NCBI RefSeq assembly: GCF_004216775.1
Contig: NZ_SGXF01000001.1
Coordinates: 1-64,000, forward strand
DNA: 64,000 nucleotides
Direction of reading: 5' to 3'
DNA from: Cuneatibacter caecimuris
GTDB taxonomy: Bacteria > Bacillota > Clostridia > Lachnospirales > Lachnospiraceae
Part shown: positions 17,249 to 27,095 of the stretch, piece by piece
Layout: the number at the start of each line of letters is the position of its first letter
Numbering within the stretch: the stretch's first letter is position 1
Notes under the pieces: generated by a model
The model's input: only the letters and a program-made list of their open reading frames with translations
Told to the model about the DNA's origin: nothing
Databases searched by the model: none
Program-made: the position numbers and the translations under genes

Positions 17249-18539
17249 CTGGGACCAGGGATTTTGGTTTCACCGGCGGCAGGTACAGGATCAGTTCATC
17301 CCGGCGTATTTCCGCGTCGGACTGAGCGAAATGTTCCATAACTCCTTCTGTAAACAGCACTTCGCTTCCGTCTTCCAGGAACTGTGCATACTCCACTTGT
17401 CCGGCAAATCCCCTGAGAGTCAGATGCTGAAAGGGATAGGCGAACAGGTGCACATAAAGTCTTCTGCCATCCCCGCTCTGCGTCAGACGGCAGTCCGGGG
17501 GCGCCTTAAACTCCGGCTCCGCCATGGTGCACCCATAAATCGACCTGCTGTGATACTTCATCCACTCCCTGAAAACGCCCAGCGCTTCTTCCGCCCTCCG
17601 GTCCAGATACCCTCTGGAGGTGGGCCCCACATTCATCAGCAGATTTCCTCCAAGAGCCACTGTATTCACCAGCATCCGTATCAGCATTTCCGGTGATTTC
17701 CAGGTCATTTCATCCCTGTAATAACCCCAGGACCCGGAAAAAGTCTGACATGCTTCCCAGGTCACCAGTTCGCCGGTTTCCTGATGCCGGACCCAGGACT
17801 GGGGCTGATACTGCTCCGGCGTCCACAGGTCCTGCTCGATCTCTGTCCTGTTGTCAATGATGATTCCAGGCTGCAGCTCCCTGGCCAAAGCGATCAGTTT
17901 CTCCGCCTCCCAGTCTTCCTTCCCTTTCCCTTTCTGCCAGGGCTTCTCGCCTGGCTGTCCTGAATAGGAATAATCAAACCAGAGAATATCAATTTTCCCA
18001 TAGCCAGTCAGCAGTTCCCTCACCTGATTCCGCATATATTCCGCGTACTTACGCATATCCCTGCCCTGATTCATTGCTTCGGCATTTTCATCATCTCTTC
18101 TGGGATGGATCATGTCTATGGTAAAATCCGGATGGTGCCAGTCGATCAGGGAATAGTAAAACCCCACCCGCAGGCCCTGGGCACGGAATGCATCCACAAA
18201 CTCCCGGACCAGATCCCGGCCCGCCGGGGTATTCGTGCATTTATAATCTGTGTACCTGCTGTCAAACATACAAAAACCTTCATGGTGTTTTGCGGTAAAA
18301 ACAGCATACTTCATTCCCGCTGCTTTTGCCTGTCTTGCCCATTCCCCCGGATCATACAGATCCGGATCAAAATGGCTGAAGTACTGATCATAATGTTCTT
18401 CTGTAATCTTCTCCCTGCTTTTGATCCATTCGTGCCGGGCCGGCATAGAGTACAGCCCCCAGTGAATAAACATGCCAAAACGGTCGTGAACAAACCATTC
18501 TGTATTTCCCGGCGTCTTTTTTACAGCGTAGCTGGTCAT
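17172..18539 (-). CDS. Alpha-L-fucosidase, GH29
   Basis: The 455-residue retaining fucosidase cleaves terminal alpha-linked L-fucose from glycans. Features: 'WFVHDRFGMFIHWGLYSMPARHEW' start, 'YAVFTAKHHEGFCMFDS', 'HHPDF', and the nucleophile Asp in 'DILWFDYSYS' near residue 205. No signal peptide is visible, so it should act inside the cell on imported oligosaccharide. The RBS GGAGG is 7 bases before the ATG. It is divergent from the AraC-type gene at 18672, its likely regulator. Confidence 0.93.
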   Translation of the reverse strand: MTSYAVKKTPGNTEWFVHDRFGMFIHWGLYSMPARHEWIKSREKITEEHYDQYFSHFDPDLYDPGEWARQAKAAGMKYAVFTAKHHEGFCMFDSRYTDYKCTNTPAGRDLVREFVDAFRAQGLRVGFYYSLIDWHHPDFTIDMIHPRRDDENAEAMNQGRDMRKYAEYMRNQVRELLTGYGKIDILWFDYSYSGQPGEKPWQKGKGKEDWEAEKLIALARELQPGIIIDNRTEIEQDLWTPEQYQPQSWVRHQETGELVTWEACQTFSGSWGYYRDEMTWKSPEMLIRMLVNTVALGGNLLMNVGPTSRGYLDRRAEEALGVFREWMKYHSRSIYGCTMAEPEFKAPPDCRLTQSGDGRRLYVHLFAYPFQHLTLRGFAGQVEYAQFLEDGSEVLFTEGVMEHFAQSDAEIRRDELILYLPPVKPKSLVPVIELFLKQPSVPEAETVSEPCRSSV

Positions 18540-18671
18540 TATATTTCCTCCTTTCCGGCATTTTTTCTTCTATATATCTTGCCGGATTCATTTTATTTCT
18601 GTATACTGAACATAGCACTTTATAAACTGCAGTTCCATGAAAAAATAGTGCAGAAATATGGAGAAATCAAT

Positions 18672-19484
18672 ATGAATATTGTTACCAATGACAAACTTCT
18701 GAAGTTTATGAACAGGCTCAGCATCAAAATTTCTGACAGCGGATATGCTTTACTGGATGACTCCTGGAACCAGCAGTCCGTCTGCTCTCCCTTTTCCAGG
18801 CTGTATTATATTGCAGGCGGGGAAGGCTATGTATCCTGCAGCGGACGTAAATTACAGCTGCTTCCCGGCAACTGCTATCTGCTTCCGGCAGGTCTGCGGA
18901 TTGACTATCACTGCTCCTGTTATCTGGAAAAACTGTACTTCCACGTGAATCTGTCTTTTCCCAATGGACTGGATATCTTCCGTCATACCGAAGAACCTCT
19001 CCGGCTGCCGGTAAACAGCCGAAAAACCCACAGGCTGCTTCAGCTATATAAAAAGAACCAGCTTCCTGACGCTCTGGAGCTTCAGACTCTTCTTACAATG
19101 GATTTGATCCGCTTTCTCCGGCTGCTTCCGGAAGAAATGCTTTGGGAAAAAAGATATTCCCAGCCGCTGTGCACTGTTTTCCAGCTGGCTCAAGATCCTG
19201 TTTCAGCCGCCACCACAGTTCACAGCCTTGCTGACGCGCTGAATATCTCAGAAAGCAGCCTGAACAGAAAATTCCGCAGGGAAATGGGGATTTCCCCGGG
19301 CGCGTATCTGGACCAACTCCTGCTCAGGGAATCCAGCCGCCTTCTTCTGGAAACAGATCTGACCATCTCTGAAATAGCGGAACAGCTCCAGTTTGGAGAC
19401 CAGTTCTATTTTTCAAGATACTTCCGGCAGCACCTGGGAGAACCGCCGTCCTGGTATCGGAAACGCCTGAAATCCATTCCGTAA
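18672..19484 (+). CDS. AraC-family regulator beside fucosidase
   Basis: The 270-residue protein has an N-terminal cupin-like domain ('RLYYIAGGEGYVSCSGRKLQLLPGNCYLLPAG') and a C-terminal AraC domain ('DALNISESSLNRKFRREMGISPGAYLDQLLLRESSRLLLETDLTISEIAEQLQFGDQFYFSRYFRQHLG'). It is divergent from GH29, with 132 bases between, a typical activator arrangement. Start chosen at 18672, after GGAG; an upstream in-frame extension lacks an RBS and crosses the divergent gene. Confidence 0.9.
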   Translation: MNIVTNDKLLKFMNRLSIKISDSGYALLDDSWNQQSVCSPFSRLYYIAGGEGYVSCSGRKLQLLPGNCYLLPAGLRIDYHCSCYLEKLYFHVNLSFPNGLDIFRHTEEPLRLPVNSRKTHRLLQLYKKNQLPDALELQTLLTMDLIRFLRLLPEEMLWEKRYSQPLCTVFQLAQDPVSAATTVHSLADALNISESSLNRKFRREMGISPGAYLDQLLLRESSRLLLETDLTISEIAEQLQFGDQFYFSRYFRQHLGEPPSWYRKRLKSIP

Positions 19485-19558
19485 TGTGTTATTTACTTTT
19501 TTTGTGTAAAATGTTATGATAGTCTCAGTTGAAGTCACAAAAATCAGGGAGGTCCCCC

Positions 19559-21268
19559 ATGTATACAAAAACTTATTCTTTTCAATCATCAACACCTGTG
19601 CTTTATAGCCCGGGCGCCGAATACGGTTTTGTCACAGAGGCGGTGCGCGCTTCTCATCCGGATCTGCAGATTCCGGAGATCAACGCTGCTTTTGAAGTGC
19701 CCTACTGGTACCTGGGCCGTGAGCTGACATCTCTGTCTTCAGACGCTTCAGGCTGCCGCGCAGTCAGCGAACTGCCGGTCCCGCTGATTTTCAAGGCAGC
19801 GGTTCCCCGCTCCGGCAATTATCAGGTAACCGTAACCATCGCTCCGGGGCCGGAAATTTCCCGGCTGATCCTGTTTACCGGACGCCGCCGTCTGGTATGG
19901 ATAGGTACCTTACAGGAAGAGGAAACCTTTTCACATTCCTTTACGGTCAATGTCAGCGATATTATCCCACGCGGGACGGAAACCCGCAGGGAGGACCGCA
20001 GTATCAATCTGGCGATATGCGGTTCCTGCCCCAGGATTTCCGAAGTGAAAATCCAGGAAATCCATGTGCCCACTCTTTATATCGCCGGCGATTCCACCGT
20101 CACGGACCAGACAGGGGAATATCCCTATCATCCGGAGCAATGCTATTGCGGCTGGGGGCAGGCTCTGCCCCTGTACCTGAAGGAGGGCGCGGCGCTGTCA
20201 AACCACGCCCATTCCGGCCTGACCACAGAAAGCTTCCGGGAAGAAGGGCATCACGCTATCGTTATGGAGGCCATACGGCCCGGGGATTTTTTCTTCATGC
20301 AGTTCGGGCATAATGATCAGAAGCTTCCTCATCTGAAACCCCGGGAAGGTTATCGGGACAATCTGCTCCGGTACATAGAAGAAGTCCGGGCAAAAGGGGC
20401 CTGGCCTGTTCTTGTCACTCCCCTGGCCCGCAATTCCTGGAAAGGAAACGACGGCACCTATAATGACCTGCTGGCCGCCCAGGCCCAGGTATGTCTGGAA
20501 CTAGGCCGGGAATGCCATGTACCGGTTCTGGACCTGCACCAGAAGAGCATGGATTTTATTATGAAAAACGGGCTGGAAAATGCGAAACGGTATTTTTATC
20601 CCGGGGACTATACTCATACCAATGATTACGGAGGGGTGCGCATGGCCGGGTTTGTGGCGGAAGAATGCCGAAATATGCTGACAGAAGCGCCCTACAGCTA
20701 TCTGCGGGAGTATTTCAGGGAGCCTGACTTCACGTTTGAACCGCCTCTGCAGGTCTTTCCTTCCCAACCGCCGGAAGGATTTGAGGATAACAGAGAAAAA
20801 CAAACCGGCCCCTCGCTTCCCGGAGAAATTGACAGGCCGGAGGATCCGCTTCTGCGGGCCGAAGCGCTGGATCTGATCATCCAGGCAGTCCACTTTTTCC
20901 CCACCAATGTGTACAATGATATGTACCGGGATGTGGTAGGCCACGAATGGTATGCCGGCAGCGTGGAATGCGCCTTCCAGAACGGCATGATCGACAGACA
21001 TCTTGTGGAAGAGGATTGTTTCCGCCCCGCCGCGCCCGCCACTCTGGAGGAATTTCTCAGCATTGCGCTCAATGGCCTGAAAAGCCGGGTCACTCTGCCT
21101 GATACCGCCGGCATGGCCACTTATCCAGGCGGGTCCGGGTGGGCGCAGCAGTTTCTGAAGGCTGCTCTGCGCATGGAGATGATTTCCGGTCAGGAGAGGC
21201 CGGACCGTATGCTGACCCGGCAGGAGGCAAATGAAATCGCCCTGAAGATTTCCGCAATCGTAGGATAA
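19559..21268 (+). CDS. Rhamnogalacturonan acetylesterase-like SGNH hydrolase with SLH-like tail
   Basis: The 569-residue protein has three parts. Residues about 1-175 look like a galactose-binding-type beta domain. Residues about 178-385 are an SGNH esterase of the RhgT type: IAGDSTVTD (Ser), 'GWGQALP' (Gly), 'FGHNDQK' (Asn) and 'DYTHTNDYGG' (Asp/His). The last 140 residues contain two degenerate SLH-like repeats ('YRDVVGHEWYAGSVECAFQNGMIDR'). Such enzymes deacetylate pectic rhamnogalacturonan. No signal peptide is seen, which is odd for an SLH protein. RBS AGGGAGG, 6 bases before the ATG. Confidence 0.8.
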   Translation: MYTKTYSFQSSTPVLYSPGAEYGFVTEAVRASHPDLQIPEINAAFEVPYWYLGRELTSLSSDASGCRAVSELPVPLIFKAAVPRSGNYQVTVTIAPGPEISRLILFTGRRRLVWIGTLQEEETFSHSFTVNVSDIIPRGTETRREDRSINLAICGSCPRISEVKIQEIHVPTLYIAGDSTVTDQTGEYPYHPEQCYCGWGQALPLYLKEGAALSNHAHSGLTTESFREEGHHAIVMEAIRPGDFFFMQFGHNDQKLPHLKPREGYRDNLLRYIEEVRAKGAWPVLVTPLARNSWKGNDGTYNDLLAAQAQVCLELGRECHVPVLDLHQKSMDFIMKNGLENAKRYFYPGDYTHTNDYGGVRMAGFVAEECRNMLTEAPYSYLREYFREPDFTFEPPLQVFPSQPPEGFEDNREKQTGPSLPGEIDRPEDPLLRAEALDLIIQAVHFFPTNVYNDMYRDVVGHEWYAGSVECAFQNGMIDRHLVEEDCFRPAAPATLEEFLSIALNGLKSRVTLPDTAGMATYPGGSGWAQQFLKAALRMEMISGQERPDRMLTRQEANEIALKISAIVG

Positions 21269-21280
21269 CGCCCTTCTGCG

Positions 21281-23992
21281 TCAATGGCTGAGGAAGAGGC
21301 AAAGCTCTTCTTCCGGCATGGGCCGGGCATAAAAATATCCCTGGATATAGTCTACTCTGGATTCAGCAATTTCCTGCTGCTCTTCCTGGGTCTCCACCCC
21401 TTCTGCCACAACCGAAAGCCCATTGATGGATGCCATATTCACAATGGATTTCAAAAGCGCGCACTGCTTGGGGTTACTCAGAATTTGCCGTGTCAGAGAC
21501 CGGTCTATTTTGATGATATCCACAGGGAGGTTGGACAGATAATTGAGGCTGCTGTACCCTACCCCGAAGTCATCCAGCGCAATTCGTACGCCGGCCTTTC
21601 TCAGCTTTTCCAGGGCCTGAGCTGCCTGATCGATGGATTGGATCAGGACACTCTCTGTGATCTCCAGCGTAACAACCCCCGGATCAATGCCGGCAGAGCA
21701 AATCAGCTTCAGCAGGTGATCCGCACTGTTCCCTACCAAAAGCTGCTGTACAGAAAGATTAATGCCGATGCGGCGGAGTCCTGATTTCCTGCCGCATCTG
21801 TACATAAACATGCACGCCTGCAGAAGCACATAATCCCCCAACTCCTCAGCAATGCCGTTTCGTTCCGCAAGAGAAATCACCTGACCGGCAGAAAAATATC
21901 CTCCCCTTCCGTCAGGCAGACGTACTAATGCCTCGGCGGCACTGTACTGGTTTTCTGACAGCAGCATGATGGGCTGGTACCAGACTTCCAATGACTTCTG
22001 ACGAATAGCCTTCTTCAGCCGGCGCAGGATATCGGCCTCTGTCCGGATCATCTCATCCAGCCGGCCGTTATAGACGGCTATTGCCTGATCCGCTTCTTTG
22101 GCAAAACGCAGCGCCGATTGGATGTGGTCCAGAAGGGCGCCCGGCGTTTTACCGTGTTCCGGATACATACATACCGCAATACGGACTTTCAGCGAAAATG
22201 AGAGGTTCCCTACCGTAACCGGTTCATCGAACATACTTTGCAGACGTCCGGCAAAGGACGCCTCTGGCTCATTTGAGAGAGAAACACCCAAAAATACATC
22301 CCCGTTGATGCGGTACAGATATGAACCAAAGGGTCGCGAAAGCCTCCGCAGGGCCTCATGCAGAATCTCGTCTCCGATATCCGCGCTGAACAGCTCATTA
22401 TACTGGCTGAATGAACAGATATCCACGCAATAAAGAGCAAAGCGCCTTTTTTTATCATACTCAATCAGCATATTTGTGTCCCGGAGAAACTTTGGCCTGT
22501 TGCCAGCCGCAAAAACCGGGTCGGAGTATGCCAGCTGTTCCACTTGTTTCCGGTAGCGGTTAAAAGTTTTGGACAGCTCCATCATCTCAAGGTCTGTATA
22601 TTCATCAAAAGTCACATCGCTCTTGCCCTCGATCAGCTGTCTGCATTTTTCAGTCAGCATTCTGACAGGGGATTCCTTTGACATACGGTCATAATAGGCT
22701 TGTATTAATTGGGAGACCAGTTCCGCCGCTCCGATTTCTTCCTGCTCACAGCAAATATATTGATGGCGGGCCATCAGAAATTTCTTTTCACCGTTGATCC
22801 GTACCTGAAGCATCAGCTCCAGGGACAGACCCCTGGCAAAGCCATCGCAGCTTTGTTCATTCATTTCCTCTCTCAGAGCTACGATATAGCTGCCCTCATC
22901 CAGCCTTCCGGCGAGGAAAGGGCTGTGGATATACTCATTCAGCCGTATCGGAATACTCTGCAGATACTGTTCTTCCTTAGCCGGGCCGATCAATCGGGCG
23001 GCCTGCGCATATCCTTCAATAGAAAAAAAGAACAGTATAACAGGTGAAGCCCCGCTTTGTAACCAGCCGTCCAGAGCCTGCGTAAATCCCTTTCTATTAT
23101 AAAATCCCGTGACCTGGTCTACATTGTCTACCTTGCTCAATATGCGTTTTTGACGGATCATCCTGCGCAAGAGAAAAATAAAGGCCGTCAGGAAAACCTG
23201 TAATAAAACGCACAGCAAGACCATCCGCAAGCGCTGCCCGCCGCTAAGCCACCCCGATACAGGCTGAATGCTGAGCGTCCACTGTGTGGGAAGATGAAAC
23301 ACGGTCTTCTGCGCCTGAGAAAAATCCATCTCCTCGTCAGAGCTCGCCACAACTTCTTTGTTTCCATTCTGCGGCTCCACCCGCCAGAGCTCATAGTCAT
23401 ATCCCTGAGTATACAGATCTTCCAACCCCAACTGTTTCAGGACATAGTCCCGGTCCAGCGCTACAGCTACCTGCCCCAGGTATACGTCTTCTTTGACAAT
23501 AGGCTGTAAAAACAGAAATACCTCCTGTCCTTCTGGTCCGTTTTCCAGGACGACAGGACCTTCTACCACAAGATTTTTTACCACTTTTGACATTGTGTAG
23601 ATATAAGAAAAATCGCTCAGGTCCCGCCCAGCCAAATCTCCAAACCTCTCTTCGGGAAGAATATGCGTCAAGGTATCCCCTTCGAACAGGCAGACCATGA
23701 TGACCTCTGCCCGCTGAAGCAGCGATTCGGATGCGGACGCAAGCCATTCCGGAACCTCCGCCTCCAAAGACATTGACGCATAAACTGTTTGCGCCAGGGA
23801 GGATGCCTCATTGACAGTACCCTGCATCTGTAAAAGAATTTTTTCTCTGTAATAGTACAGAATATTTTCAGCTTCCCTCTGCCGTATACCTACGGCAGCC
23901 TTCCGAATCCAAAATACGGAACCCACGGCAACAAAGAATACTGAAAATATGATGATAAAGCAGGATAATCTTCGCCAAACCTGATTTCTCAT
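21281..23992 (-). CDS. Membrane c-di-GMP phosphodiesterase, degenerate GGDEF domains plus EAL
   Basis: The protein of about 903 residues has two membrane helices flanking an extracytoplasmic sensor (about 30-250), two degenerate GGDEF-like domains (LDEGSY and NGDVF at the signature positions) and a C-terminal EAL domain. The EAL domain keeps the catalytic set: EALVRL, GINLS, ITES, DDFGVGYSS, IIKID and VAEGVET. It should hydrolyse c-di-GMP, and the GGDEF parts are probably regulatory. The stop of the upstream diguanylate cyclase overlaps this gene's RBS (GAGGTG), so the pair is translationally linked. I chose the ATG at 23992 over one 42 bases upstream for this reason. Confidence 0.9.
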   Translation of the reverse strand: MRNQVWRRLSCFIIIFSVFFVAVGSVFWIRKAAVGIRQREAENILYYYREKILLQMQGTVNEASSLAQTVYASMSLEAEVPEWLASASESLLQRAEVIMVCLFEGDTLTHILPEERFGDLAGRDLSDFSYIYTMSKVVKNLVVEGPVVLENGPEGQEVFLFLQPIVKEDVYLGQVAVALDRDYVLKQLGLEDLYTQGYDYELWRVEPQNGNKEVVASSDEEMDFSQAQKTVFHLPTQWTLSIQPVSGWLSGGQRLRMVLLCVLLQVFLTAFIFLLRRMIRQKRILSKVDNVDQVTGFYNRKGFTQALDGWLQSGASPVILFFFSIEGYAQAARLIGPAKEEQYLQSIPIRLNEYIHSPFLAGRLDEGSYIVALREEMNEQSCDGFARGLSLELMLQVRINGEKKFLMARHQYICCEQEEIGAAELVSQLIQAYYDRMSKESPVRMLTEKCRQLIEGKSDVTFDEYTDLEMMELSKTFNRYRKQVEQLAYSDPVFAAGNRPKFLRDTNMLIEYDKKRRFALYCVDICSFSQYNELFSADIGDEILHEALRRLSRPFGSYLYRINGDVFLGVSLSNEPEASFAGRLQSMFDEPVTVGNLSFSLKVRIAVCMYPEHGKTPGALLDHIQSALRFAKEADQAIAVYNGRLDEMIRTEADILRRLKKAIRQKSLEVWYQPIMLLSENQYSAAEALVRLPDGRGGYFSAGQVISLAERNGIAEELGDYVLLQACMFMYRCGRKSGLRRIGINLSVQQLLVGNSADHLLKLICSAGIDPGVVTLEITESVLIQSIDQAAQALEKLRKAGVRIALDDFGVGYSSLNYLSNLPVDIIKIDRSLTRQILSNPKQCALLKSIVNMASINGLSVVAEGVETQEEQQEIAESRVDYIQGYFYARPMPEEELCLFLSH

Positions 23993-23999
23993 GCACACC

Positions 24000-25547
24000 T
24001 CATTTCTGTTGAATATAGTAATAGCCTTTCCCATTTTTCTTTACGTAGTAAAGCGCCTCATCAGCCTCTGCAATCATTTGTTCCAGTTCTGTGCCCGGCC
24101 GGTAAACAGCCACCCCGATACTGCATTGGACGGGAATACTCTGTCCGCCAGACTGAATACTCGTCTGCAGCCGCAGCACCAGCTCGTCCAAAACGCTGCG
24201 CAGCTCTTTTTCATCATCCAGTTCGGTCAGCAGCATGACAAATTCATCCCCGCCGTACCGTCCCACTGCTCCCTGGTATTTTTTCTCATACTCTCTCAGA
24301 ATGTATCCGATACTTTTCAGCGCTATATCACCGCTGGCATGGCCGCAGCTGTCATTCAGATATTTCAAATTATCCATATCCACAAAGCACAAAGCCTGTA
24401 TCATCTGAGGATCAGCCTTTTTCAGCAGGACATCCGCCTGACTTAAAAACACTGAACGGGTGACCACACCGGTAAGGCTGTCTGTCAGACCGTCGCTGGT
24501 GAGACGCAGAACCTCCTGAAAATCAGCTGTCTCCGGACGCTCATCCCTGTAAATCCTGTTTTCCAGTTCCTCCACCGAATGAACCAGTATATCTACTGTC
24601 TTCATCTGGCCGGCGATATATCGTCTCACTAATCCTAAAAATGCTATGCAAAATAAGACTGAAAGCCCAACTACCAGGAGCAAAGCAGGGAGCGTCTCTT
24701 CATATGCAGTCCAGAAACTGACTGAACATAAAATATCCCATCCCGTATTCTCTACCCGCTGATAGGCAGTATAATACAGGTTTCCATTGCGCAAGCTCCA
24801 AAAAGCGCCTGGACGGGCTGCCAAAAGCTGTTCTTCCAGATAATCCGCCGTAACGCCGAACAAAACGCTGTCATTTATAACCTCTGTAATAGAATCCCCA
24901 TAAGGAAATCCCGCTGTAGAGGACATGATCTGCCCCTGCGTACCGATCAGCGTAATTTCCGAACCGCCGGTTCCCACCGATTGTCTCAGGATTTCCACGA
25001 TTTCATCAAAATAAATCGCGCAGAATAAGCACCCTGTGATTTTTCCTCCACCCAGCAGCGGTACCGCCACCGTATAATTTAGAGTCGCTCCGTCAGCACC
25101 TGCCGCAAAGCTATCCGTCACCTGGCGTTTGCCGGTTGAAAACAGCTTCTGCATATAGTCCCGGCTTGCCAGACTGGCAGGTTCAGAGCCGTCGGAATAG
25201 ACATAAATATCAGAATCCACATAACAGATCATCATGTAACCAAAGTAGGGACTCATTTGATCCAGTTTTTTCACCTTTTCGATGGGAGGAATGTCTGGGT
25301 CGTAATATTCCGAAAGACCAGCCAGTGATTCCAGCAGACTGACGGCGCCACGGACTCTCTGGGAGATCCGGGCATGGCCGGCAACCAGCGAAGTTTCGGC
25401 ATCTGTCTTCATCCTGCCGGCCGAGAGAACGCCGCCGCCAATAAAGACAGTAATCATGATCAGCAGGCAAAACAGGATTGTATAGCGAGTAATGACAGCA
25501 AAAGAGATATCCCATTTGCCTTCTTTTTTTTGAAGATTTTTTTTCAT
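24000..25547 (-). CDS. Membrane diguanylate cyclase with Cache-type sensor
   Basis: The 515-residue protein has an N-terminal helix (about 17-38), an extracytoplasmic dCache-like sensor (about 40-285), a second helix (about 287-308) and a C-terminal GGDEF domain with intact signature GRYGGDEFVMLL near residue 430. It makes c-di-GMP from GTP. I see no RxxD inhibitory site just before the signature, so product inhibition may be absent. It is followed directly by the EAL gene. Confidence 0.92.
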   Translation of the reverse strand: MKKNLQKKEGKWDISFAVITRYTILFCLLIMITVFIGGGVLSAGRMKTDAETSLVAGHARISQRVRGAVSLLESLAGLSEYYDPDIPPIEKVKKLDQMSPYFGYMMICYVDSDIYVYSDGSEPASLASRDYMQKLFSTGKRQVTDSFAAGADGATLNYTVAVPLLGGGKITGCLFCAIYFDEIVEILRQSVGTGGSEITLIGTQGQIMSSTAGFPYGDSITEVINDSVLFGVTADYLEEQLLAARPGAFWSLRNGNLYYTAYQRVENTGWDILCSVSFWTAYEETLPALLLVVGLSVLFCIAFLGLVRRYIAGQMKTVDILVHSVEELENRIYRDERPETADFQEVLRLTSDGLTDSLTGVVTRSVFLSQADVLLKKADPQMIQALCFVDMDNLKYLNDSCGHASGDIALKSIGYILREYEKKYQGAVGRYGGDEFVMLLTELDDEKELRSVLDELVLRLQTSIQSGGQSIPVQCSIGVAVYRPGTELEQMIAEADEALYYVKKNGKGYYYIQQK

Positions 25548-25578
25548 ATGAACGGCTCGTTTTCCTTCCTGTTATTCT

Positions 25579-27054
25579 TTAATGCCACAATGCCCTTCCA
25601 TCATATACCTGCATCGCTGCATCCAAATACCCTAGTTTCTCGCACTCCGTGATTACCAGGCTGCGAATCTGATCATACACCTCCGCAGCTGTCTTCGCAA
25701 ACATACTGGCATTGCCGCTGAGCAATATACTCACAGCTTTAATACATTGCTGATAAATCTCACTGTTCTGTGGATTAATGTCCGGACTCACCAGTTTTGG
25801 AATGCCTCTTCCAATGCTGAAGTTCCGGGCAAGTATCTCATAGATCGATCTCAGCGCGTCATACCGGATATGCTCTGTAATAAAATCCAGCAGGGTGCGG
25901 GGGATTAACTGATGCTCACAGGCCTGCTCCCTCTGCCGCAAAATGGACGCTTGAAGACGCTCTGCTTCCTGAGAAGATACAGAAGCCCCCGCATGGGCGG
26001 CCACCCTTTCTGCTGTCAGGGACAGCAGATCCAAACTGTCCAGATAGCGCCGTACATGACAGGCTATGGATTCCGGAGTAATATGGACGGACTTCAGCCC
26101 CGCCAGATCCATCATCACTGATATCCCGCGCCGGGGCGCTGCTGTTACAACTCCCCAATCCTGCAGCATCCGCACTGCTTTTACAGAAGTATCCCGGCTG
26201 ACGCCATAATATTCCTGAAGTTGGGCATGGGTGGGCAGGCGGTCGCCAGGTTGATAACGGCCGATAGCAATCAGGCCCAACAGGTCCAGGCAAACCGTGG
26301 AATACCTCTCCTGCGTCAGGCTGAGCTGCTGTCCCGCTCCTCCTGCCTCCGCCAGCATAGGGCAGGGCGAACGCAGCTGGTGGAACTGGCATTCCCCTGC
26401 CTGTTCCGCAATCATCCGATATTGCGAGAAAATCGCATCCAATACCTCCTGTTCCGGCGCATTGCCGCTTTTTACAGCCCGAAACAGAGCTTTGATATGG
26501 GTAAGGTACCGCACCCGTTCTTCCGGCGTTCCCGCCGGCGGCTCTTTTCCCCGAAAGCCCAGGCTGTCCACTGCGCGCAGGGTCAGCTCATTCTCATTGC
26601 GGGCGATAAAAAATCGTCCCAGACGGCTGGAAAGCCGCCAGAATTCTTCTGGCCGGTTTGGATCCATTTTACTGAGAATCATTTCCGGCGTCCGCCAGTC
26701 AGTACCTTCACAGAGCTGTAATCCATGTAAATAGACAGGATAACAGAGCAAATCAGCGGTCTGCATCAGATCATTCACCAGGGCGCTGTCCGCCTTTCTC
26801 ATATTTTGCAGCGCACGCCCCGCCGGAGAGGGAAAGGATGATATTACCGCCGGCCGTTTCCTGGGCGTAATTTCTAAAAAGCCATCCTGCTCCAGAAGCT
26901 CCAATGCATGCCGGACGGTTCGTTCGGAAGTCCCGAGTTCCCTGCACAAAGCCCCTCTCCCGGGCAGCTTCGAACCTACCGGCAGAATACCGCTCTCAAT
27001 CTTGTTTTTCAGCTGCCGGTAGGCCCGTTCATATTGGATTATGTCGTTTTTCAT
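25579..27054 (-). CDS. GntR-type regulator with two DNA-binding domains
   Basis: The protein of about 491 residues has two winged helix-turn-helix units of the GntR type. The first, at the N-terminus, is 'IESGILPVGSKLPGRGALCRELGTSERTVRHALELL'. The second, near residue 235, is 'IAIGRYQPGDRLPTHAQLQEYYGVSRDTSVKAVRML'. The rest is helical and unassigned. Two complete GntR heads in one chain are unusual. It lies inside the kinase/binding-protein/c-di-GMP run and probably controls it. Start is uncertain: ATG at 27054 or GTG at 27072. Confidence 0.8.
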   Translation of the reverse strand: MKNDIIQYERAYRQLKNKIESGILPVGSKLPGRGALCRELGTSERTVRHALELLEQDGFLEITPRKRPAVISSFPSPAGRALQNMRKADSALVNDLMQTADLLCYPVYLHGLQLCEGTDWRTPEMILSKMDPNRPEEFWRLSSRLGRFFIARNENELTLRAVDSLGFRGKEPPAGTPEERVRYLTHIKALFRAVKSGNAPEQEVLDAIFSQYRMIAEQAGECQFHQLRSPCPMLAEAGGAGQQLSLTQERYSTVCLDLLGLIAIGRYQPGDRLPTHAQLQEYYGVSRDTSVKAVRMLQDWGVVTAAPRRGISVMMDLAGLKSVHITPESIACHVRRYLDSLDLLSLTAERVAAHAGASVSSQEAERLQASILRQREQACEHQLIPRTLLDFITEHIRYDALRSIYEILARNFSIGRGIPKLVSPDINPQNSEIYQQCIKAVSILLSGNASMFAKTAAEVYDQIRSLVITECEKLGYLDAAMQVYDGRALWH

Positions 27055-27095
27055 CCTATTCCACCGATCCACTTCTTTATTTTATACAGGCCGTC

